Source of the DNA: Pseudomonas atagonensis
Lineage (GTDB): Bacteria; Pseudomonadota; Gammaproteobacteria; Pseudomonadales; Pseudomonadaceae
Direction of reading: 5' to 3'
Length of the DNA: 64,000 nt
Assembly (NCBI RefSeq): GCF_011369485.1
Contig: NZ_VXCA01000049.1
Location: forward strand, 1 to 64,000
This document shows, piece by piece, positions 1 through 8,372 of this stretch. Position 1 is the stretch's first letter, and each line of letters opens with the position of its first letter. The notes under the pieces are model-generated. The model did no database searches. It worked only from the letters and a program-made list of their open reading frames with translations, and was not told the DNA's origin. Made by a program: the position numbers and the translations under genes.

Positions 1-150
1 ACCGCTCTTGATCTTGATCCCGGAGCGAAGGAACCCGAGCCTTAGCGAGGGCCGTACGTCAGGGCAAAAGACCTTTGGTTACTTTGGGGCGTTTGCCAAA
101 GTGACCCGCCGTAAGGGCGGAACCCTAAGCAGCCGTTACCGCAGCAACGG
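1..150. repeat. possible dispersed Pseudomonas non-coding repeat
   Basis: This stretch can be read as a short open frame (8 to 205, plus strand), but the frame has no family signature and ends inside the next gene. The wording of the sequence is like a multicopy intergenic element that I recall from many Pseudomonas genomes, where it is often miscalled as a gene. That recollection is not tested here. I see no promoter or RNA gene in it. Confidence 0.35.
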
Positions 151-170
151 ATATGCCCCCAAAACCCAAA

Positions 171-626
171 TCAATCAGAGCGACGCAAACCACTGCGATA
201 CATAAAAACCAAAGCCAACCCCAGGCAAACCATCGCCAACACCCGAGAAAACGAAAGCTCAATCGCCGGATTCCCCAACCAGCCAAAATTATCAATCAGC
301 ATCCCCATCCCCAGCTGCCCGACAATCACCGCCACCGTCGCCACAGCCGTCCCCACCACAGGCACCGCCCCAACCATCACCATCATGTAAACCACCCCAA
401 AAAGCGCCCCGGTAAGCTGCCACTTGGGCACGTCCAAAAGACTCACCGCCTGCGCCGGCTCAAAAAACAAAATCAACAACCCGGTCGAAACCGCACCCAC
501 CACAAACGTCAGCAAACTGCTGCGCAACACCCCGACCGTCTCACCGAGGCGCCCATTGATCGCCGCCTGCACACTCAACACCGCACCGGCCAGCACCACC
601 ACTGCCAACAAAATAACCAGACTCAT
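171..626 (-). CDS. DMT-family transporter, YdcZ/DUF606 type (second of a pair)
   Basis: This is a small inner-membrane protein of about 151 residues with four to five hydrophobic segments, starting MSLVILLAVV. The segment with GRLGETVG after the first helix and the dense Gly/Val helices match the YdcZ (DUF606) branch of the drug/metabolite transporter superfamily. The ATG at 626 is preferred over an upstream ATG at 644, because it places the first helix at the N-terminus and leaves a 4-base gap to the stop of the upstream homologue. Such half-size DMT proteins often act as paired subunits, and a pair is what is found here. The substrate is unknown. Confidence 0.75.
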   Translation of the reverse strand: MSLVILLAVVVLAGAVLSVQAAINGRLGETVGVLRSSLLTFVVGAVSTGLLILFFEPAQAVSLLDVPKWQLTGALFGVVYMMVMVGAVPVVGTAVATVAVIVGQLGMGMLIDNFGWLGNPAIELSFSRVLAMVCLGLALVFMYRSGLRRSD

Positions 627-630
627 CTCA

Positions 631-1116
631 TCAACCCCGCGCAATCAAAACAAGTGCCACCACAATCAACCCCAACGCCAGCCAGCGCTCGGCATTGACC
701 TTCTTGCGCGTCGCGCCGAACCAGCCGAAATGGTCGATCAACACACTCTTGCCAACCTGACCGGAAAGAATCGCGATCATCGTCATCGCAATGCCGATAT
801 GCGGCGTCGCCAACGTCAGCACCACCACATACATCGGCCCCAGAAATCCGCCAATCAACTGCCAGCGCGGCAGATCGGTCAGTGCCGGGCCTTTCTGCGG
901 CCCTGCAAACAACAGCAGCAAAAACAGAATCGCCGACCCGACGCCGAAGATGCTCAAGGTCGCCCACAGATGTCCGACCTGCGCGCCCAACGGCCCGAGC
1001 AACCCCGCCTCCACCGACAAACCCATGCCTGCCAGAATCACCAGCGGCAACAGCAACAAACGCAACCCCGGTTTGACCGCCGGCGCGCTCACACTCACTT
1101 CATCCAACGTCTGCAT
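631..1116 (-). CDS. DMT-family transporter, YdcZ/DUF606 type (first of a pair)
   Basis: This protein of about 161 residues has hydrophobic helices and the conserved QVGHLWATLS and GQVGKSVLIDHFGW stretches. They parallel GQLGMGMLIDNFGW in the next gene, so the two are related tandem copies. The open frame extends upstream to 1257, but that extension runs into the divergent LysR gene and has no membrane character; the ATG at 1116 begins MQTLDEVSV just before the first helix. It probably forms a two-gene operon with the downstream homologue and is divergent from the LysR gene, its likely regulator. Transported substrate unknown. Confidence 0.75.
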   Translation of the reverse strand: MQTLDEVSVSAPAVKPGLRLLLLPLVILAGMGLSVEAGLLGPLGAQVGHLWATLSIFGVGSAILFLLLLFAGPQKGPALTDLPRWQLIGGFLGPMYVVVLTLATPHIGIAMTMIAILSGQVGKSVLIDHFGWFGATRKKVNAERWLALGLIVVALVLIARG

Positions 1117-1228
1117 CACAAATACCCAAGCCAATAAACGATGGCGCGAATTATGGGTTGGCGCCGCTGTGCGATAAATGGGAGCATCCGGACAACACTT
1201 TTGCGTAACTCGCACAGCAGGATGATCC

Positions 1229-2164
1229 ATGCACGGGCTCAATGAACTGGGATTCAAGGCACTCAGGCTGTTTGTGGCGGTGCTCGACCACGGCAGTTTT
1301 TCCGAAGTCGCCCGCCGCGAAGGTGTAGCGCCCTCGTCGATCTCCCGGCAGATCCAGTTGATGGAGCAGGCGCTGAACCAGCAATTGCTCTACCGCCACA
1401 CCCGCGCCGTGACTCCGACCGAAGCCGGGCGCATGCTCGGTCACCATGCGCGACTGGTGCTGGTGCAACTTGAAGAGGCCGAACAGGCGTTGCAGGAACA
1501 GCAAAGCGAACCCACGGGACTGGTGCGCATCAACGCCCCGGTAGTCTTCGGCCAGCGGCACCTGACGCCATGGCTCGGTCGCTTGTGCGAGCGTTATCCG
1601 AAGCTGCAACTGGATATTCAGCAGACCGACCACTACGTCGATCCGCTGCAGGAAGGCGCCGACCTGCTGTTCCGCATCGGCCCGCTGCACGACTCGAGCA
1701 TGCAGGCACGGATTCTTGCGCCGCACCGCTTTCAGGTCGCCGCCAGCCCGGCGTACCTGCAACGCCACGGCACACCGCAGCATCCCGAAGATCTCGCCCG
1801 GCATCAATGCCTGGCCTACAAAGGCGCGACCGGCCAGCAGCGCTGGTTTTTCCGCCAGGGTCAGGAGGACTGGACGCCGTACTCGGTCAGAGGCCCGATC
1901 ACCGGCAACCACGCCGACACCCTCACCCAAGCCGCCGAACAAGGCCTGGGGCTGGTGATGTTTCCGTCGTGGCTGATCGGCGAAGCAGTGCGCGAAGGCA
2001 CGCTGGTGCCGGTGCTGGGGGATTATCAGGTGTCGAACAGTCTGGAGCCGCAGCAGATTGCCGTGCTGTGGCCGGGGAGCCGGCGGTTGTCGGTGAAAGT
2101 GCGGACGGTGATTGATTTCTTTATCGAATGCTTTGGCGAAGTGCCGTATTGGGACAGACCCTGA
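1229..2164 (+). CDS. LysR-family transcriptional regulator
   Basis: This is a 311-residue LysR regulator. Residues 8 to 67 form the winged helix-turn-helix (FKALRLFVAVLDHGSFSEVA, then PSSISRQIQLMEQAL). From about residue 90 the substrate-binding domain begins, of the CrgA-like subgroup (GLVRINAPVVFGQRHLTPWL). The start ATG has AGGA six bases upstream. It is transcribed away from the two YdcZ-type transporters, with about 110 bp between them, which is the usual LysR layout for controlling the divergent genes. The inducer cannot be read from the sequence. Confidence 0.85.
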   Translation: MHGLNELGFKALRLFVAVLDHGSFSEVARREGVAPSSISRQIQLMEQALNQQLLYRHTRAVTPTEAGRMLGHHARLVLVQLEEAEQALQEQQSEPTGLVRINAPVVFGQRHLTPWLGRLCERYPKLQLDIQQTDHYVDPLQEGADLLFRIGPLHDSSMQARILAPHRFQVAASPAYLQRHGTPQHPEDLARHQCLAYKGATGQQRWFFRQGQEDWTPYSVRGPITGNHADTLTQAAEQGLGLVMFPSWLIGEAVREGTLVPVLGDYQVSNSLEPQQIAVLWPGSRRLSVKVRTVIDFFIECFGEVPYWDRP

Positions 2165-2186
2165 ACTCGCCAAAGTCAAAAGCCAG

Positions 2187-2363
2187 CCCTCACCCTAGCC
2201 CTCTCCCGGAGGGAAAGGGAACCGATTGGGGGTATTGGAGAAATACGCCGACCTGAAAGATTTGCTTTGAATCCACAATCGGCTCGGTCGTTCAGGTCGG
2301 CGTTTAGCGCAAGACACTGCGGTCAGTCCCCTCTCCCTCCGGGAGAGGGCTAGGGTGAGGGGG
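2187..2363. repeat. nested inverted-repeat element, copy 1
   Basis: The outer arms are CCCTCACCCTAGCCCTCTCC at the left and its near complement ending GGGCTAGGGTGAGGG at the right. An inner inverted repeat (CGCCGACCTGAA and TTCAGGTCGGCG) lies between them. It sits between the convergent LysR gene and chemoreceptor gene, so it may work as a bidirectional terminator. A second copy lies at 8199-8363. Confidence 0.8.
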
Positions 2364-2373
2364 CTTTCAGGGG

Positions 2374-4056
2374 TCAGATCCGGAACTGACCCACCAACTT
2401 GCCCAACCGCTGCCCCAACTCCGCCAGACTGCGCGAAGTCTGCGCCCCCAACTGTGTCTCATCCGCCACGCTGTCCACCGCCACCGCAATCTGATGCACG
2501 CTGCGGTTGATCTCTTCGGCCACCGCCGTCTGCTCTTCCGCCGCACTGGCGATCTGCGCGTTCATCGAGTTGATCGTCGCGATCAGCTCGGCCATCGTAT
2601 CCAGTGATGCACCGGCCTGATTGGCCTGCGCTGAAGTGCCATCCCCCGCCTCGCTGGAACGGCGCATCGCCTCGACCGCCGACTGCGTGCCGGCCTGCAA
2701 GCGATCGATCATGCCCTGAATTTCCTGGGTGCTGATTTGCGTGCGACTGGCCAGCGCACGCACTTCATCGGCCACCACCGCAAATCCGCGCCCGGCTTCA
2801 CCAGCCCGCGCCGCTTCGATCGCCGCGTTCAATGCCAGCAGATTGGTTTGCTCGGCAATCGAACGAATCACCCCGAGCACACCGACAATCGAGGTCACGT
2901 CCTGCTGCAGGCTGTCGAGTGACACACCGCTGTTGCGGATGTCATCGACCAGCGCATGAATCTGTTTGATGCTGCCGGCCACCACACGTTTGGCGCTCTG
3001 GCCTTCTTCATCGGTTTGTTGTGCCGCGACGGCAGCGTTCTGCGCGCTCTTGGCGACTTCCTGAGCGGCGGCGGACATTTCGTTGATTGCCGTGGCGACC
3101 TGATCGGTCTCGTGACGCTGACGTTCCATCGCCTGATCGGAGCGCTGAGCCTGATCCGATACCTGCGTGACCAGCCCGGTCAGTTGCGTGGTCATCTCGG
3201 TGATCTGCCGCACCAGGCCATGGATTTTGTCGACGAAGCGATTGAACGAGCCGGCCAGCTCGCCGAGTTCGTCCTGGCTGGTGATGTTCAGACGCCGCGT
3301 CAGATCGCCCTCGCCCGCCGCGATGTCGTCGAGGTTGGCTTTCATCAGGGTCAGCGGGCGCAGAATGGTATTGGCCAGCAGCATTCCCGCAGCCGCGATC
3401 ACCAACAGCACCACCACCGCGACGCCGACGATGCTCAGCACCACGCCTTGCATGCGTTCCTGCACTTGCGCCTCGACCAGCGCAACTTGCGCTTCGATGC
3501 CGTCGAGATTCACCGACGTACCCACGGCCATGTCCCACTTTGCCAGGTATTCGGTGTAACCGAGTTTCGGCACCAGTACCTGGGCGTTGCCCGGCAGTGG
3601 AGAGCTGTATTGCAGGTAGTGAGTGCCATCCTTGGCCACGCTGACCAGACCGCGATTGACGTAGACGCCATTCGGATCGCGGTTGTCCTTGAAGCTTTTG
3701 CCCACGCCTTCGGGGTCGTTGGCCTTGAACAGGCGCACGGTCTCGGAGTCGTAGCCGAAGAAGTAGCCGTCCTTGCCGTAGCGAATGCCCGACAAAAGCT
3801 TGATCGCCTGCGCTCGCGCCTCGGCGTCACCGGGAGCGGCTGCGTCGTACAGCGGTTTGATGGTGGTCATCGCCACGGCGACGTAACTTTGCAGGGTGGC
3901 TTTGGCGTCGGCGAGCAGACGTTCGCGGGTCTGCTCAACCTCTTTGTGCGCCTGCTCCTGGAGGATGAACAGCGTCGTCAGGCTGATGACCAACGCAAAG
4001 AGCAACACCGGAAGGACGGCAAGGGACAGGACTTTAGCCTTGAGGCTCAGGCGCAT
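2374..4056 (-). CDS. methyl-accepting chemotaxis protein with single Cache sensor
   Basis: This 560-residue chemoreceptor is an inner-membrane sensor that would control CheA/CheW. The N-terminus has a membrane helix (residues about 8-30) and then a periplasmic single-Cache domain with the hallmark GKDGYFFGYDSETVRLF near residues 94-110. A second helix (about 205-227), a HAMP domain (NTILRPLTLMKANLDDIAAGEGDLTRR) and a long signalling domain follow. The hairpin tip is diagnostic: EQTNLLALNAAIEAARAGE and GRGFAVVADEVRAL. sCache receptors often bind small organic acids, but the ligand cannot be assigned here. No C-terminal CheR-binding pentapeptide is visible. A sigma-28-type promoter lies just upstream. 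Confidence 0.93.
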   Translation of the reverse strand: MRLSLKAKVLSLAVLPVLLFALVISLTTLFILQEQAHKEVEQTRERLLADAKATLQSYVAVAMTTIKPLYDAAAPGDAEARAQAIKLLSGIRYGKDGYFFGYDSETVRLFKANDPEGVGKSFKDNRDPNGVYVNRGLVSVAKDGTHYLQYSSPLPGNAQVLVPKLGYTEYLAKWDMAVGTSVNLDGIEAQVALVEAQVQERMQGVVLSIVGVAVVVLLVIAAAGMLLANTILRPLTLMKANLDDIAAGEGDLTRRLNITSQDELGELAGSFNRFVDKIHGLVRQITEMTTQLTGLVTQVSDQAQRSDQAMERQRHETDQVATAINEMSAAAQEVAKSAQNAAVAAQQTDEEGQSAKRVVAGSIKQIHALVDDIRNSGVSLDSLQQDVTSIVGVLGVIRSIAEQTNLLALNAAIEAARAGEAGRGFAVVADEVRALASRTQISTQEIQGMIDRLQAGTQSAVEAMRRSSEAGDGTSAQANQAGASLDTMAELIATINSMNAQIASAAEEQTAVAEEINRSVHQIAVAVDSVADETQLGAQTSRSLAELGQRLGKLVGQFRI

Positions 4057-4098
4057 GGGGGGCTCACTCTTTTGATTTTATTGGCGTGGTTAAAGGCT

Positions 4099-4125
4099 TT
4101 AACGGCACACGCAAGCAAAAGTTGA
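4099..4125 (-). promoter_or_regulatory. candidate sigma-28 (FliA) promoter of the sCache chemoreceptor
   Basis: On the minus strand the sequence reads TCAACTTT, 11 bases, then GCCGTTAA. The FliA consensus is TAAAGTTT-N11-GCCGATAA. Spacing is exact and 13 of 16 positions match. It ends about 43 bp before the chemoreceptor start codon. Confidence 0.6.
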
Positions 4126-4148
4126 GTCTGGAGATGCCTCACATCCCA

Positions 4149-4235
4149 GTGGGAGCGGGCTTGCTCGCGAAGGCGGTGTATCAGAAACACAAATGTTGAC
4201 TGACACGACGCCTTCGCGAGCAAGCCCGCTCCCAC
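4149..4235. repeat. REP doublet (inverted pair)
   Basis: GTGGGAGCGGGCTTGCTCGC at 4149 is followed about 60 bp later by its complement GCGAGCAAGCCCGCTCCCAC. This is the abundant P. fluorescens-type REP palindrome in the head-to-head doublet arrangement. It lies between the permease stop and the upstream region of the chemoreceptor gene. Confidence 0.92.
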
Positions 4236-4254
4236 AGTTTGGGATTTGTGGTGG

Positions 4255-5571
4255 TCAGAGGATCATCGCGGCCACCCAGCCGAACGCCAGCAGCGGCAGG
4301 TTGTAGTGCAGGAACGTTGGCACCACGGTGTCCCAGATGTGGTGATGCTGGCCGTCGATGTTCAGGCCTGAGGTCGGCCCGAGGGTCGAATCCGAGGCTG
4401 GCGAACCGGCGTCACCCAGTGCGCCGGCCGTGCCGACGATGCAGACAATGGCCAAGGGGCTGAAACCCAGTTGCACGCACAGCGGCACGAAAATCGCTGC
4501 CAGAATCGGCACGGTGGAGAACGACGAACCGATGCCCATGGTCACCAGCAACCCTACCAGCAACATCAGCAAGGCACCGACACCCTTGCTGTGATTGATC
4601 CACGACGCCGACGACTCGACCAGGGTCTGCACTTCACCGGTGGCCTTCATCACTTCGGCAAAACCGGAGGCGGCGATCATGATGAAGCCGATCATCGCCA
4701 TCATTTTCATGCCTTCGGTGAACAGGTCATCGGTCTCGCGCCACTTGACGATGCCGGACACCGAGAAAATCAGGAAGCCGGCCAGCGCACCGATAATCAT
4801 CGAGTCCAGCAACAACTGAACGATGAACGCCGCTGCGATGGCCACGCCGGCGATCATCAAGCTCATCGGGTTGTATTGCACCGCGACCTGCTCGACCTGT
4901 TCGATCTTCGTCAGGTCGTACACACGCTTTTGGCGGTAACTGATGAACGCCATCGCCAGGCCGAACACCATGCCCAGCGCCGGAATGCCCATGGCGTGGG
5001 TGACATTGATGCCGCTGATGTCGACGCCGCTGCGTGCAACGTTGGCCAGCAGAATCTCATTGAGGAAGATGTTGCCGAAGCCCACCGGCAAAAACATGTA
5101 CGGGGTGATCAGGCCGAAAGTCATGACGCAGGCAATCAAGCGGCGATCCAGTTGCAGCTTGGTCAGCACATATAGAAGAGGCGGCACCAGCAGCGGAATG
5201 AACGCAATGTGGATTGGCAGGATGTTCTGCGAGGCAATCGCCACCACCCACAACAGGCCGATCAGCAGCCATTTGACGCTGCCGCCACCGGTGCTGTGCT
5301 GCCGGTCGACCATCGCCAGAGCTTTATCGGCCAACGCATGGGCCAGGCCCGACTTGGCAATCGCCACGGCGAAAGCGCCGAGCAACGCGTAGGACAACGC
5401 CACCGTCGCGCCGCCGCCCAGCCCGCTGTTGAACGCCTTGAGCGTGGCGTCGATGCCCAGACCACCGGTCAGGCCGCCGACCAGCGCACCGACGATCAGA
5501 GCGATCACCACGTGCACGCGGGACAGGCTGAGGATCAGCATGACGCCGACTGCTGCAATCACTGCATTCAT
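4255..5571 (-). CDS. Na+/H+ antiporter family permease (YuiF/NhaC-like, IT superfamily)
   Basis: This is a polytopic inner-membrane protein of 438 residues with around ten to twelve hydrophobic segments. The sequence GNIFLNEILLANV, the GTAGALGDAGSPASDSTLGP stretch near the C-terminus and the overall length match the family annotated as Na+/H+ antiporter family protein, which also contains the Bacillus permease YuiF. It may exchange sodium for protons or carry an organic solute with sodium; the sequence does not decide. GAGGT precedes the ATG. It stands alone between two REP elements and lies between the two chemoreceptor genes, with no operon partner. Confidence 0.8.
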   Translation of the reverse strand: MNAVIAAVGVMLILSLSRVHVVIALIVGALVGGLTGGLGIDATLKAFNSGLGGGATVALSYALLGAFAVAIAKSGLAHALADKALAMVDRQHSTGGGSVKWLLIGLLWVVAIASQNILPIHIAFIPLLVPPLLYVLTKLQLDRRLIACVMTFGLITPYMFLPVGFGNIFLNEILLANVARSGVDISGINVTHAMGIPALGMVFGLAMAFISYRQKRVYDLTKIEQVEQVAVQYNPMSLMIAGVAIAAAFIVQLLLDSMIIGALAGFLIFSVSGIVKWRETDDLFTEGMKMMAMIGFIMIAASGFAEVMKATGEVQTLVESSASWINHSKGVGALLMLLVGLLVTMGIGSSFSTVPILAAIFVPLCVQLGFSPLAIVCIVGTAGALGDAGSPASDSTLGPTSGLNIDGQHHHIWDTVVPTFLHYNLPLLAFGWVAAMIL

Positions 5572-5760
5572 TTCACTACCTCAAAAACACTGCGATGGAA
5601 ACATCACCGCCAGACAGGATGAGTCCGCCAACGATTCACCGGCGGATTTGCAAAGAGGGTCTTATTAGAAGGGCGCGCACTGTGCCGCAGAGTGGCGGCG
5701 GTGTCAAAACAACTGCCTGCTGCGCAATGGCTGAAATCTTTCTGTAGATAAGATATTCCC

Positions 5761-5883
5761 TGTGGCGAGGGGATTTATCCCCGTTGGGTGGCGAAGCCGC
5801 CCCATGCGATCGTTCAGGAAAAATCGTATTGGCAGGTTTTACGACTGCTTCGCAGCCGAACGGGGATAAATCCCCTCGCCACA
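5761..5883. repeat. REP-like doublet, GTGGCGAGGGGATTTATCCCC family
   Basis: TGTGGCGAGGGGATTTATCC at 5761 is answered by GGATAAATCCCCTCGCCACA ending at 5883. This is a different palindrome family from the GTGGGAGCGGG type. It fills most of the 449-bp gap between the permease gene and the second chemoreceptor; the rest holds the promoter below. Confidence 0.88.
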
Positions 5884-5953
5884 AGATACACGAACGCAAA
5901 AAAGGGGATTCCAGCCACAACATGCGGCAATTGGTCATATTGTGTTTCAAGGA

Positions 5954-5980
5954 TAAAGAAAGCCGAAACACGGCCGTTAC
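5954..5980 (+). promoter_or_regulatory. candidate sigma-28 (FliA) promoter of the dCache chemoreceptor
   Basis: TAAAGAAA, 11 bases, then GCCGTTAC matches the FliA consensus TAAAGTTT-N11-GCCGATAA at 11 of 16 positions, with exact spacing. It ends 40 bp before the ATG at 6021, nearly the same geometry as at the other chemoreceptor in this window. Confidence 0.5.
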
Positions 5981-6020
5981 ATTGCAAAGTCTCAGATATT
6001 TATCGAATAAGGACGTCTCC

Positions 6021-8168
6021 ATGTCGCTCAGACAACTTTCCATCCAATGGAAAATCACCCTGCTCGCCGGGCTGTGCCTGGCCGGTATCGTGACCCTGTT
6101 GGTGGGTCTTTCGCTGTACCGCATGGAGCACAGCTCCGAGCTGGTGAAGGCCTCCAGCATGGAGATGCTCACCGAATCGGCGCAGGCGCGCATCGAGTCT
6201 CAGGGCGAAGTGCAAGCCGCCGGCATTCGCCAGCAATTCATGGACGCCTATCAGTACGGCCACGGTTTCTCGCGTCAGGTGCTGTTCCTGCGTGAACAGG
6301 CCGAGAAGCGTTTCCTTGATGCCTTCGACCTGCGCGAAGACATGACCCGTCAGGTCAAATCGGCCCTGCAAGCCAACCCGGATCTGCTCGGTCTGTCGCT
6401 GGTGTTCGAAGCCAACGCACTGGACGGCAAGGACGAACTGTTCGCCGGGCAAGCCGAACTCGGCAGCAACGACAAGGGCCGCTTCGCCCTTTACTGGTCG
6501 CAGCCGACACCGGGCAAAGTCACCTCGATGGCGCTGCCGGAAAGCGACATGGCCGACACCAGCACCGGCCCTTCCGGCCAGGCAGCCAATGCGTGGTTCA
6601 CTTGCCCGCGCGCCACCCTCAAACCGTGCGTGATCGAACCGTACTTTTATGTGATCGACGGCCAGAACGTGCTGATGACCAGCATCGTCTTCCCGCTCAC
6701 GGTCAACGGCAAAGTCATCGCCTCGCTGTCGGTCGACATCAACCTCAACAGCCTGCAGGCGATCAGTCAGGGCGCGAGCAAAAAGCTCTATGACGGCCAG
6801 ACCGCCGTGAGCATCATCAGCCCTGCCGGCCTGCTCGCCGGTCACAGCCCGGACGCCGGCAAACTCAGCCAGCGCCTCGACGCAGTGGACAAGGCCAGCG
6901 GCAGCGAATTGCTGCGTATGCTGGCCGCCAGCACCAGCGTCAGCAGCCTGCACACCAACGGTCAGTTGAAAGTGCTGTCGCCGTTCCAGCCAATCCCGGG
7001 CGGACCGGCGTGGGGCGTGTTGCTCGACGTACCGGAAAAAGTCCTGGTCAGCCGTGCCGAAGCCCTCAAGCAGCAACTGGACGCGAGCAACACGTCCGGC
7101 ACGCTGATCGAACTGAGCCTCGGCGTACTCGCCGCGCTGATCGGCCTGTTGCTGGTGTGGCTGATGGCGCGCAGTGTGACCCGACCGATCCTCGGCGTGG
7201 CGCACATGCTCGAAGACATCGCTAGCGGTGAAGGTGATCTGACCCGCCGCCTGGCCTACGACAAAAAGGACGAACTCGGTCAGTTGGCCGGCTGGTTCAA
7301 CAAGTTCCTCGACAAGCTGCAGCCGATCATTGCCGAGGTAAAACACTCGGTGCAGGACGCACGCAACACGGCCGACCAGTCTTCGGCCATTGCCACCCAG
7401 ACCAGCGCCGGCATGGAACAGCAATACCGCCAGGTCGATCAGGTTGCCACTGCTTCCCACGAAATGAGCGCCACGGCGCAAGACGTCGCCCGCAGCGCCG
7501 CGCAGGCCGCCGAAGCCGCCAAGGATGCCGACCGCGCCACCCGCCAAGGCCTGACCGTGATCGACCGCACCACCGCGAGCATCGATACCCTCGCCGCCGA
7601 CATGAGCGCGGCGATGATCCAGGTTGAAGGTCTGGCCGCCAACAGCGAGAAGATCGGCACCGTGCTGGAAACCATCCGCGCTATCGCCGAACAGACCAAC
7701 TTGCTCGCGCTCAACGCCGCGATTGAAGCGGCGCGCGCCGGTGAAGCCGGACGCGGTTTTGCCGTGGTCGCCGACGAAGTGCGCAACCTCGCCCGCCGCA
7801 CGCAAGAGTCGGTGGAAGAAACCCGTCAGGTGATTGAGCAACTGCAAACCGGCACGCAAGACGTGGTCGGTTCGATGGGTAATAGTCACCGTCAGGCGCA
7901 GGGCAGCGTCGAGCAGGTGGGTCAGGCCGTGACTGCGCTGCGCCAGATCGGCGACGCAGTGACGGTGATCAGTGACATGAACCTGCAGATCGCCAGCGCG
8001 GCGGAAGAACAGAGCGCGGTGGCCGAAGAGATCAACAACAACGTGGCGACGATCCGTGATGTGACAGAGTCGTTGTCCGGGCAGGCGAACGAATCGGCGC
8101 GGGTGAGCCAGTCGCTCAATAGCCTGGCGAATCAGCAGCAGAGTCTGATGGATCAGTTCCGGGTTTGA
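6021..8168 (+). CDS. methyl-accepting chemotaxis protein with double-Cache sensor (TlpQ/McpU-like)
   Basis: The protein has 715 residues. A first helix (LLAGLCLAGIVTLLVGLSLY) is followed by a large periplasmic sensor of about 350 residues with dCache features: FALYWSQP, CVIEPYFYVIDGQNVLMTS, then VIASLSVDINLNSL. A second helix, a HAMP domain (LEDIASGEGDLTRRL) and the signalling hairpin (EQTNLLALNAAIEAARAGE) follow. Length, N-terminus and domain order resemble P. aeruginosa TlpQ and P. putida McpU, which sense polyamines and histamine; that match is from memory. The frame is open upstream to 5784, but this extension lies in a REP element. The ATG at 6021 has AAGGA in front of it and directly precedes the helix. 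Confidence 0.9.
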   Translation: MSLRQLSIQWKITLLAGLCLAGIVTLLVGLSLYRMEHSSELVKASSMEMLTESAQARIESQGEVQAAGIRQQFMDAYQYGHGFSRQVLFLREQAEKRFLDAFDLREDMTRQVKSALQANPDLLGLSLVFEANALDGKDELFAGQAELGSNDKGRFALYWSQPTPGKVTSMALPESDMADTSTGPSGQAANAWFTCPRATLKPCVIEPYFYVIDGQNVLMTSIVFPLTVNGKVIASLSVDINLNSLQAISQGASKKLYDGQTAVSIISPAGLLAGHSPDAGKLSQRLDAVDKASGSELLRMLAASTSVSSLHTNGQLKVLSPFQPIPGGPAWGVLLDVPEKVLVSRAEALKQQLDASNTSGTLIELSLGVLAALIGLLLVWLMARSVTRPILGVAHMLEDIASGEGDLTRRLAYDKKDELGQLAGWFNKFLDKLQPIIAEVKHSVQDARNTADQSSAIATQTSAGMEQQYRQVDQVATASHEMSATAQDVARSAAQAAEAAKDADRATRQGLTVIDRTTASIDTLAADMSAAMIQVEGLAANSEKIGTVLETIRAIAEQTNLLALNAAIEAARAGEAGRGFAVVADEVRNLARRTQESVEETRQVIEQLQTGTQDVVGSMGNSHRQAQGSVEQVGQAVTALRQIGDAVTVISDMNLQIASAAEEQSAVAEEINNNVATIRDVTESLSGQANESARVSQSLNSLANQQQSLMDQFRV

Positions 8169-8198
8169 TTCGCAGGTTGCGGGGTGTCAGTAGGATAC

Positions 8199-8363
8199 CC
8201 CCCTCACCCCAACCCTCTCCCCCCAAGGGGGGCGAGGGGGAAAGGGAGCTGATTTGTGTTCTGTTCAAAACCTGAGTTCGTCTTGATAGTTCAGGTCGGT
8301 GTAATTCGAACAAACAACACCGTCAGTCCCCTCTCCCCCCGGGAGAGGGTTAGGGTGAGGGGT
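8199..8363. repeat. nested inverted-repeat element, copy 2
   Basis: CCCCTCACCCCAACCCTCTC at the left pairs with GAGAGGGTTAGGGTGAGGGG at the right. Between them lie CCTGAGTTCG and a GTTCAGGTCGGTG stretch, matching the inner part of the element at 2187-2363. It lies between the stop of the dCache chemoreceptor and the convergent DUF1993 gene. Confidence 0.8.
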
Positions 8364-8372
8364 TTTTGATGG

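Noticed and set aside
6000..7889. 629-residue open frame on the minus strand
   Set aside because: It is fully antisense to the dCache chemoreceptor, is rich in His/Gly/Arg as expected from reading the opposite strand of a GC-rich gene, and has no family signature.
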